Source: Symbiodinium natans
Taxonomy: Eukaryota > Sar > Dinophyceae > Suessiales > Symbiodiniaceae
Assembly: GCA_905221605.1 (NCBI GenBank)
Contig: CAJNDS010002113.1
Coordinates: 1,021,001-1,065,523 of the forward strand
Reading direction: 5' to 3'
Length of the DNA: 44,523 nucleotides
In this document: positions 1-10,382 of the stretch, piece after piece
How positions within the stretch are numbered: position 1 is the stretch's first letter
Layout: each line of letters starts with the position of its first letter
Notes under the pieces: generated by a model
What the model saw: the letters and a program-made list of their open reading frames with translations, nothing else
Told to the model about the DNA's origin: nothing
Database searches by the model: none
Program-made: the position numbers and the translations under genes

Positions 1-256
1 GCGCGGGGGGTCGGGTTCCCTTATAAGCCTGTTTAAACCACAAAGCGTGCCCTTTTGATTCATCGGTTACTCTTGGTCTAGAAAACCTTACTTCAGGTAC
101 TAGGTTGCCGCGGATCCTAAACCCCGTGAGCCTTAACTATCTTAAACCCTACGCCCGAGTCTCGATTACACTGCCAGTATTGACTAGTGTTTAGGGTTTA
201 GGGCATTAGGGCCAGGGTTTAGGGTTTAGGGCTTAGGGCTTAGGGGTTTTTGCCAG
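1..256. repeat. Intron or upstream sequence with family D element remnant and telomere-like repeats
   Basis: Bases 8-105 resemble the right half of the family D inverted-repeat element (GGTTCCCTTATAA, then CCCTTTTGATT and a degraded right end). Bases 190-245 are degenerate TTTAGGG units. No exon encoding the part of the ABC1 domain before LSLTDHLP was found here, so the preceding exon lies upstream of the window. Confidence 0.6.
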
Positions 257-349
257 GAGTTCTTGTCTCTGACGGACCACCTCCCTGTGAGCACCGTCCA
301 GGAGGTCTATCGGACTGTGCAGCGGACGTTTAACCAAGCTCCCAAGGAC
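257..349 (+). CDS. Exon 1 (of those visible): ABC1 N-terminal part
   Basis: Acceptor CCAG|GAG; 31 codons beginning [18 protein letters not shown], matching the ABC1-family 'LS.L.D..P....V...I' stretch that precedes the alanine-rich loop. Donor GC at 350 leaves phase 0, which joins exon 2 to give [16 protein letters not shown], the expected continuation. Confidence 0.8.
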
Positions 350-3300
350 GCCAAGCACGAAACCCCTTTCCTTCTGATGTTCCCCCGGTTTGGGGTTTAG
401 GGGTTAGGGTTCAGGGGTTTAGGGTTTAGGGTCCAGGGTCAGCTCGAAAAAGATGGGTCGGAATAATTACTAATAATTTTCCCTTGTGGTCCCTTCGTAA
501 TTACACTATTAAAACCTCCGAAACCCTATTCTAAGCATTTACCCCTATATTACCTGCAACTGCCTTCAACTACAGTTCTTAATAGTACCCTCGAGCCCAA
601 AATCCCAACCCCCCCTCCCCCCCCCCCCCTAGAGTGTCTAGAGTCTAGAGCCTTTGAAGGTGTACCAGGTAGGTTTAGTTTGCTTGCATCCGGCTTCCAA
701 AGCCCAACCCGAAGCCCTAAGCGCAACCATGGTGCTAACCCTTTTCAGCCTCCGCCTCCAAATCTCGGACTATACAAGTCCTAGGGTTCAGGGTTACGGC
801 TTGCTGGCCCTAACTTACCATGGGTAGGATCTTGCTATATTACTATTCGGGGGGGGGGGGGGGGGGGGGTTCTATTATAGGGGTTCCTTATCTTCGTAAG
901 CTCTCACTATGAGCCCCAAGGCCCTCATGTAGCTAGGGTTGAGTTGGTCAGCCTTAAGCTCTATGTAGGCTCAGGGCTTAGGGCTTAAGTTACATGTAAG
1001 CATTAAACCCTATCAACCCAACAAACTACAGGTTTCGGGCTTATAGGGTCTGATGAGCTTATAAGCTTTTTTGAATCCCTATAAACGCGATGAACCCTAA
1101 CTTAACGGACCCAGATTCACTTTTTTTAGGGCTTAGGTTCCCTTCTCAGCCCCTTCAAACCAAAAAGGGTACCCTTTTACTCCTAGGTTCCTCTTGGGTC
1201 TCGTAAACCCTGAAGCCTAAACCCTGAAGCCTAAACCCTAAACCCTAAACCCTAAACCCTAAACCCTAAACCCTAAACCCGGGAAGCAGGACATCTTCTG
1301 CGAGTTCGACCCAGAACCCCTTGCTTCGGCGTCCATCGCCCAAGTCCACCGTGCCCGGCTGCGGAGCACTCGGGAGATTGTGGCCGTGAAGGCGCGGGTT
1401 TAGGGTTTAGGGTTTAGGGTTTAGGATTTAGGGTTGAGATTTGTAGGTTTGGGGTTTAGGGCTTCTCTCCTTCCTCACAATTAAAGAACGAGCTCGAGTT
1501 TAACCTATAAACCCCAAAAGCCTAAACCCCAGACCCCCCCCCAAAAAAAAAAAAAAAAAAAAAAACAACACAACAAATAAAAAAGAAAAAGCAATGCCAC
1601 TCTCCCCACCAGTTTCTCGTCCATGTCTCTCAGAATCTGCCAAAGGTATATCTCCCCAAGCCCTGTTAACCCCAACCCTAAACCCGAAGCCCTAAACCCT
1701 ATACCCTAAACCCTAAACCCTATGGGTTGTCTGGCTGGTCGAGTCCGTTTACTTTGGAGTGGCTTCGGGAACCCCGAATGCAAAAAAGAAGAGGAAGCCC
1801 CTCAACCTCATCAACCCTAAACCCTAAACCCCAAACCCTAAACCCTAAACCCTTGATGAACCCTAGGCCTTGAACACCGCAAACCAAAAAACTTGTTTAA
1901 GCCCTCAACCCCGCCCCCCCAAAAACAAGGCCCGTAGCCCTGGACCGAGTGGTTCCTAGTAGGGTTTAGGGTTTAGGGTTTAGGGTTTATTAGGGAATGA
2001 GGGAATTAGGTACCTTATGGTACCTTATATCCCCCTGCATATGTACCATCTAACCCCTAAACCCGAAACCCATAAACCCTGCATCCCGACTGGTTCCCAG
2101 TAGAGGAATGAGGTAATTATGGTACCTTATCTCCCACTACATATGTACCCTCAATGATGGATTATATACAGGCGGTGCCTAATTCCTTCATCCCCCACCA
2201 AGAGACAGCAAGCAAGAGTAACCCTAAAAGCCCCCAACCCCAAACCCCAGATCTCCAAACCCTAAACCCTAAACCCTAATTAAACCCTAAACCCTAAACC
2301 CCAAACCCCAAACCCCAAACCCTAAACCCCCTCAAGGTGCAGCATGACGGCGTCGACCGGATCTTCCTCGAAGACATCGAGACCCTCACGGCCGTGGCCG
2401 AACAGCTCGCGGCCTGGTGGCCGGATCTGGACTTCCGGAAGTTTGCGGAGGACTGGGTTTAGGGTTTAGGGTTGAGGGTTTAGGGTTTAGGGTCTAGGGT
2501 TTAGGGTTTGGGTTTAGGGTTGCAAGTCCGCCAGCCCTCCATCCGCAGCCATAAACCAACCCCCCAACCCCTAAACCCCAAACCCCTATGAACCCCAAGT
2601 CGCGTTTAGGGTTTAGGGTTTAGGGTTATTTAGGGTTTAGGGTATAGGGTTTAGACTTCAGGCCGGCTTAGGGTTCAGGGTTTAGGGTTTATCAAGCTTA
2701 TCAGTGAGCTCAGGGCTTGTTTGGGGGTACTTAGGCGCTACTTCGGTATGCATAGGGGTTATATAGGAGAATAAGATTAAGGGTCCCTTCTAGGGGTCCC
2801 TCCTTACACCCCTTGAGTTTAGGGTTTAGCATTCCCGCAGACCCTAAACTACTATTTGCTTAAGATCCACCCCCCAAAATGTAAGATGTTAATCCCTATA
2901 TTACCTTTATCAGGAAGAGCATGTTCTCATTCTTGGCGTGCTTCTCAAGCAAACAACCCTAAACCCCAAACCCCAAACCCCAAACCCGAAGCCCTAAGCC
3001 CTAAGCCCTAAACCCTAAACCCTTCAGCAAACTAGCAGCAAGCAGGAGTGGCGGGAGTCTCTGCCCCGGGAGCTGGACTTCATGCACGAGCGCTCCGCGC
3101 TGGAGCGCGCGGGCCGGGCCCTTCGCGAGGCCGGCAACTGCTGCATCGTGCCCAAGGCAGGGGAGGGTGTAGTGTAGGGGTTTAGGGTTTGGGGTTTAGG
3201 GTTTGGGGTTTAGGATTTGGGGTTTAGGATTTGGGACTGGGGGTTTAGGCTTTGAGGCTTTAGGGTTTGCGGCTTGGGTTTGGGGTTTGGGGTTTTGGGA

Positions 3301-6300
3301 AGGTCGTACTGGCGTGAAGGTGGACTTCCTTACCTTGAGGTTCGTGAAACGTTGCTTTCAGGGCTTCAGGCTCATGGTTGAAGCTTCTTCGAGATTTCGA
3401 TCTGGGACTCGTTCTTTGTGGGCTTTAGTTTCGAGAATGCGTACGCTTTCGGTACTAGTCTCGGATGCAGGACTTTTGGCGCAGATCGCTGCGTTGGGGT
3501 AAGCACCGAACCTCCATAATCCATCCCACCTCCCGCCAGCCCCAGTCCGGAACCCAACCCAACCCTAAACCTCGGTGCCCCAAAGCCCTACACCCTAAAC
3601 CCTTAACCCCAAACCCTAAACCCTTAACCCTAAACCCTAAACCCCTAACTCTACACCCTCAATCCTAAACCCTAAACCCCATCTTAAAGCCCCGAAGTCC
3701 TAAACCCAGCGAAAGCCTAAACCTGAAACGCTTGGGCCTCTTAAACCCTCCAGGCCAAGCCTCCGAAGTCGCCTAAGCACCCTAAACCCCAAAACCTCCA
3801 ACCTTGGGGATGTTCCCCCTTCTGCTAACAGTCCTTAAGAGGGATTTTAGGGTTTAGGGTTTAGGGTTTAGGGTTTAGGGTTTAGAGGGTACTATAATTG
3901 ACTACAATCCCTACTCAGGACTGTTAGTATAAGGGGGAATGTCCCATTCCATAAGCCTTGGCAGCCCAGTGGTATCCTGCTGCTTCGGTGCGACCGACTC
4001 GTCTCTCAAGCGCCTGCTTTACATCACTGAATCACATCACCCCTGCTATGGATGTGCTGTTGGCCAAGTTCTACGTCACTGGGTGCCTGCACCCTTCCAG
4101 AGGAAGGTCTGACCTGCGAGTTGAAGTCACTGGAATTGGAGCGACTGACTATGCGGAACGGTGCAAATGACGGCACGTATTGCCGGAGCGTTGTTGTCAC
4201 CAGGTGGTTACGCTTAAACAGGTTTTTGTGAGAGTAGATAACATCCGCAACCCTAAACCCCAAACCCCAAGCCCCAAACCCCAAACCCCAAACCCTAAAC
4301 CCTAAACCCTAATCCCTAATCCCTAAAAACCGTAAACCCTAAACCCTAAACCCTGAACCCTAAATCCTAAACCTTAAACCTCGACCTCCAGGTGCATCCA
4401 AAGCTCTGCGGGCCGCACGTCTTCGTCATGGAGCCTTGTCCCTTCCGTTGTTGAGGGTTTAGGGTTTAGGATTTAGGGTTTAGGGTTTAGGGTTTAGGGT
4501 TTGGGGTTTAGGGTTTAGGGTTTGCGGTTCAGGGGTTTAGGGTTTGGGGTTTAGGGTTTGGGGTTCAGGGGTTTAGGGTTTGGGGGTTTAGGGTTTGGGG
4601 TTTAGGGTTTGGGGTTTAGGGTTTGGGGTTTGGGGTTTAGGGTTTAGGGTTTGCGGTTCAGGGGTTTAGGGTTTAGGGTTTAGGGTTTGGGGTTCAGGGG
4701 TTTAGGGTTTGGGGGTTTAGGGTTTGGGGTTTAGGGTTTGGGGTTTGGGGTTTACGGTTTAGGGTTTGGGGTTCAGGGTTTAGGGTTTGGGGTTTAGGGT
4801 TTCGGGGGTTTAGGGTTTGGGGTTTGGGGTCTACGGTTTAGGATTTTGGGTTTAGGATTTGGGGTTTGGGTTTGGGGTTTATGGCTTGGGGCTTATGGGA
4901 TCCGGGGTTTATAGCCTTTGAAAACCCTAAACCTTAAACCCTTAATTTAGGGTTTTGAGGGTTAAGAGGGTTTGGGGTCCACCTTCCCCGGCGAGGCCAA
5001 TGCCCCTTAGCCAAGATGTGCACCTTAAGCCAAAGCCGAGCTCCAAGCCTGGTCAACCCTAAAGCCTAAACCCTTAGCCCTACCCTCTAAACCCAAAACC
5101 CTAAACCCTAAACCCTAAACCCCAAACCCTAAACCCTAAACCACCCTAAGCCATTCGGGGTGTCTGTGACCCTCTGGGTTCTGTTGGGACTCAGGGCCTT
5201 GTGTAGGGGAGAAGGCCCTCGAAGGCCTCGAGACTGAAGCATGGAAACCAAAACCCGTAACCCGAAGCCCTAAACCCTAAACCCTAAACCCTAAGCCCTA
5301 AGCCCTAAACCCCAAATCCCTCGAATCCCGAAGCCCCCAAACCCTAAACCCCAAGCCCTAAGAAGCCTGGACTCTGTTGAAGGTTTCTGTGGCCCTGTAT
5401 GCTGAAACCTAAACCCTAAGCCCGAAACCCTACACTCTAAGCCTCACAAACCCTCAAGCTATATATGTCCATGTAACCTCCCAGGGCCCTCGCTTGAAGG
5501 GCCGGCCAAACCCTCAACCCTTTAAGGTTTAGGGTTCAGGGTTTAGGGTCAGGGATTTACCTAAGCCCTAATCACTTAAACCCTAAACCCTAAACCCTAA
5601 ACCCTAAACCCTAAACCCTAAACCCTAAACCCTTTTCTCAAAACTTTTGTTTGAACTTGTTGTCGACTGAACATCACACACATCAGCAGAAGGCAGCGGT
5701 CGACAAGGATGGCTGCTGTGTCGACCTACCCCGTTGGAAACGGTTTAGGGTTTAGGGTTTAGGGTTTAGGGTTTAGGGCTTAGGGCTTAGGGCTTAGGGC
5801 TTAGTGCTTAGGGCTTAGGGTTTAGGGTCTACTTGGAGGTTCATCTTACTTATTAACCAATGCTAACTGTACTTATAGCCCACTTAGAAGACCTTTGAGC
5901 GCCCTAGTATGGTTATGAGTACAGTTACTAGTACAGTTCTAATTGGTTGATAAGTACCATGAACCTCCAAGTAGGTGGTGGTGGAAGCTTCTGCCGCCAC
6001 CGCGAGTTGTTCAGGTATCAGGGTTCCCAAACCCTAAAACCACGAACCCCAAGATTTAGGGTTTCCCTTTCTCCTTCGTTTACGGCTTTCTTGCGGGTTT
6101 CCAAACCCTAACGTTCCCTAAACCCGCAACTAACCCCGAAACCCTAAACCCCTGAAACCTTAAACCCCTAAACCCTGAACCTCGAAACCCCCTAACCCTA
6201 AACCCCTAAACCCTACACCAGAAACCTCTAAACTCTGAACCCCGAAAAACCCTAACTAAACCCCTAAACCCTAAGCCCCCAAACCCTCAACCATGAACCC

Positions 6301-9300
6301 CCCCTAAACCTTAAACCGCGAAACCGCTAAACCCTGAATTCCGAAACCCCTAAACCCTAAACCCTAAACCCTAAACCTTAAACCCCAAGCCCCGAAAAAA
6401 GAAGCCCAGGAGTTCATCGAGGCGGGTCCCATTTTGGACCTTGGCGACCAGGAGTTCTGTGAGAAGAACAAGGCCGGGTTGGAGGTGTTTTTTTATGGTT
6501 TGAACCGTTTAGGGTTGTGGGGTTTGGGCCTTAGGGTTTCAGGGGTCTAGGGGGTTAGGGTGTAGGGGTTGGGGATTTAGCGTTCAGCGGTTTTGGGGGT
6601 TCAGGGTTTAGGTGTGGTCCTGCCTCGGCGGCTAGCCTTGCCTCGGGCGTGGGCACGTGTTTCTTGGGCGCAAGCGCCTGGAAGACGTCCTGGCCATCGA
6701 GTGATTGGATTCTTCGGTGCTAGGGTTACTTAAGTTATTTACGGTTTAGGGTTTAGGGTTGAGTGCTGCTGCCAGGAGTGCTTGGTAGCCCGGTGGTGCC
6801 CTTTTGCCACCTTTTTGTTGGGGTTCTAGGTTCCCTGAAAAAGAGATTAGTGGGCAGGTGGACAAGCACAGGGTCCTCACTGAGCTCATCCACGCCTTTG
6901 GAATCATGGTGCCTTTGCTGAGACACAAACCATCCTAGGATTTAGGGTTTAGGGTTTAGGGTTTCTCTCAACCCGCTTAACCCTGGGCTTAAGCCATAGC
7001 TCACAAGCTCCCCAGCCCTAGATACCCCCCTGCAGCCCTGAATCAGGGTGCTAAACGAGCAAACCTGTATACGTGTCTTATGTATGCGCATATGTCTAAA
7101 CATGTATACGTATGTTTGTACATATGTATTATGTATATCTGTATATACATATATGCATGTATGAATGCATGTTTGTATAGGTAAGAGTTCATGTATGTTG
7201 GGCTTATTGTTTGGCATTTGTTCTTGCTTTGGCTTGCTTTGTGGTTTTGTTGTTTGTGGCGCACTGCTTGTATTGGTCAGTCTGCTTGCTTGTTTGTTCA
7301 GTTTAGTCTCCCGTGCGCTTAAAACTACATCTAGGTATCATGTATTTCGTTTTGCAGAAAACCCTAAGCATCCATGTACCCAAATAGGGAATACTTGGGC
7401 CCTAAAGTATTTCCTAATTTGGGGTCTGTAGACCTCAAGTACATAATAGGTTCATGGACCCTTAAAAGGGAAATACCCTAAACCCTAAACCCTAAACCCT
7501 AAACCCTAAACCCTAAACCCTAAATCCCTCAGACGCTGGCGCCGAGGCCTTTCGAGACGGCATGTTCCACGCAGACCCCCACGCTGGGAACGTGCGGCTG
7601 AAGCTGGATGCCTCGACGCCCGGCGGGGCCAGGCAGCGGTTTAGGGTTTAGGGTTTAGGGTTTAGGGTTTAGGGTTTAGGGTTTAGGGTTTAGGGTTTAG
7701 GGTTTAGGGTTTAAGGTTTAGGGTTTAGGGTTTAGGGTTTAGGGTTTAGGGTTTAGGGTTAAAGCCTTGGGATCTTCCCCCCATATTACTAGCAGTTCTC
7801 AATGGGCAGTATCATAGGGTGTACGATAATCCCTATTAAGGGCTGTTAGTATAAGGGGGAGCATCCAAGTTGAGCCCTAGTAAATCCTAAGCCCTAAACT
7901 ACATGCGTTTGCGGATGAGGGTTTAGCTCAGTGCTGCCCTTATGCCTTTTTTTGTCATCATAGTGTACCCAACCCCAAAAAAACACTGGTGCCAAGAGGT
8001 TTCTTGTTCAGGGTTTAGGGTTTAGGCTGAAGGGGAAACTTCCTACGCCATCCTCTTCCCCTAGCCCTAGACTCGAGGTCCGATACTTCGAGGCTTTGTG
8101 GTGCCCGAGCCACATAAGGACATGGAGTTTAGGGTTTAGGGTTTAGGGTTTAGGGTTTAGGGTTTAGGGTTAGGGTTTAGGGTGTAGGGTTTAGGGTTTA
8201 GGGTTTAGGGCTACTACAGCCCTTGTGGTCTCCCCCCGATGTTAAAGGTGACTCCTATGCCTAGACCCAAAACCTAAACCCTAAACCCTAAACCCTAAAC
8301 CCTACCCCCTAAACCCTACACCTAAACCCTAAACCCTAAACCCTAAACCCTAAACCCTAAACCCTAAACCCTAAACCCTAAACCCCACTCCGCCACCGAA
8401 AAATCTCTCCTTGCGCGAAGGGTGTCGTTGTGGCTTGGAGCCCTGTGGCTTTGCATAGAGGCGAGGTTGATCTAGGGCTTGAAGTTCAGGGGTGCAGTGT
8501 TTTGGAGTTCAGGGGTTCAGGGTTTTCAAGCCCCACAGAAGCACCAGGCCCGTTCTCCTTGACTGGGGCCTCATACGGGAGATTACGGACGAGGAGCGCT
8601 TGGGCCTGGCAAAGGCGGGTTTAGGGCTTAGGTTTAGGGTTTGGATTTAGGGCTTGAGGCTTAGGGCTTAGGGCTTCCAAGGCTTAGGGTTTGGGTTTGG
8701 GGTTCTGGGTTTGGGGTTTGGGGTTTGGGGCTTAGGGTTTGGAATGTGCTTTGTATGGTTCAGGGTTTCGTATCAGGTCTAGGGATTTTGGATCTCAGGG
8801 TTTTAGGGTTGTAGGATTTCAAGCTTTTTGTGTTGACGGTCTAGGGTGTTTGGATTTGCGGGTTGAGGGTTTTCGGATCTTAGGGTTTGGGGGTTCAATT
8901 TTGCAGAGTTTGGCAGTTTAGACGTCCCCTAGCATGACTGCACCCCTTCCATGAGAGAGTTAGAACGAGAAACGCTGAAATGGCCCAATGGCACCGTTTT
9001 CCTATCTTTCTTAGGGGGCACCCCTTGTGCTTTAAGTTGAGGACATGTAGATTCAGGCCAACCCCCCCCCCCCCTCCCCCTAAACCCTAAACCCTAAAGC
9101 CTAAACCCTAAACCCTAAACCCTAAACCCTAAACCCTAAACCCTAAACCCCCCAAGCAGGTTTTCCACTCCCTGGCCAACTTCGACATCGCCGGGCTCTT
9201 CGATGTCCTGGAGTCCTTGGGCTTCAGCCTGAAGCTTGGTAGCCCAGTGGTAGGGTTTAGGGTTTAGGGTTTAGGGTTTAGGGTTTAGGGTTTAGGGATT

Positions 9301-10209
9301 AGGGATTTAGGGTTTAGGGTTTAGGGTTCAGGGTTTAGGGTTTAGGGTTCCCTTATAAAGTAACCAACCCCCAAAAAGGGTGCCCTTATTTCAATATGGT
9401 TACTGGGCTACGAAGGAAGTCGGAGCTCGTGAACGACGCCTTCAAGCGCGACCTCATCGACCTTCGCCTGCAGGATTTCTAGCTGGCTTGCGGCTATGAG
9501 GCCGTAGGAAAGAAGGACTTCTCAGTAGGCTTGTGTACATGTTTCAAATATGTAGGGTCTATTGATCTCTATGTACATGTTGTGGTAGCTTACTGCGAGT
9601 TTCTGAGCAGCAGTGGGGCATTCGGAGGAACCAAAGTACCACAAACAATTGAAAGCTTTAAAAAGCCTTCAGACCAACCATCCTAAACTTTGTCTTAAGA
9701 ACCGCAAGCCTACTTCATGCTGCAGGTGACCTGTCTACTTACTTCGGCTCGTGAACAGCCAAGGATAAAGCCCGGGGCGTGGTCAAAGACACCATCAACA
9801 AGCACAAAACGCGTGAGAACGCCAAGGAGCTTGGGCTTAGATGGGTTGCAAAGCCCTTCCGTCGGAAGTCTTGGTGTGGAATCTCCACGCTCTAAGGTGA
9901 ACCGCCCCTACCCCCCTACCCCCCAACCCGGTAGTTAGAGTTTATCTACTGTAGCTATAGCGCACGCAGAATACGTATTTGATGTCGACTCGCGTCTTGC
10001 AGACCTCTGGTCCTGAGCCCTAAGCCTTACACCGCAAATTCTAAAAGACCTTAAACCTTGACTGCAAGTCAAAAATTTGGAAGCCCTCCCCCACACCTCG
10101 CCCCCCCCCAACCAAAAAAGCAAGACAAACACATATTATATATATATATATATATATACAATATATATATATATACAATATATATATATACAATATATAT
10201 ATATATACA

Positions 10210-10248
<39 letters not shown>

Positions 10249-10348
10249 CATATACATATATATATATATATGTGTCTATATAGGTATTTTAAGGGGGGTT
10301 TTCGTGCACTCACTTGTTCACTTACAAAACCCCCATAAAATGTACTTT

Positions 10349-10382
<34 letters not shown>

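Larger units (their letters stand above)
6507..7532 (+). other. Intron 6 (1026 bp), GT-AG, family D and A elements
   Basis: Starts GTTTAGGG; a 6x CCCTAAA array (7475-7523) ends 10 nt before the acceptor. Contains a family D fragment (6781-6842), a TTTAGGG block (6940-6963), an AT-rich TATG/CATA tract (7070-7180) and family A copy 1 (7363-7465). Confidence 0.7.

Noticed and set aside
3203-3502. Open frame with Gly/Leu/Phe-Trp repeats (also at 11455 and 11825)
   Set aside because: These are translations of TTTAGGG/TTTGGGG variants; no family resemblance.
7165-7431. 88-codon Cys/Leu/Phe-rich frame
   Set aside because: It spans an AT-rich tract and runs into the family A element; probably chance in T/G-rich DNA.
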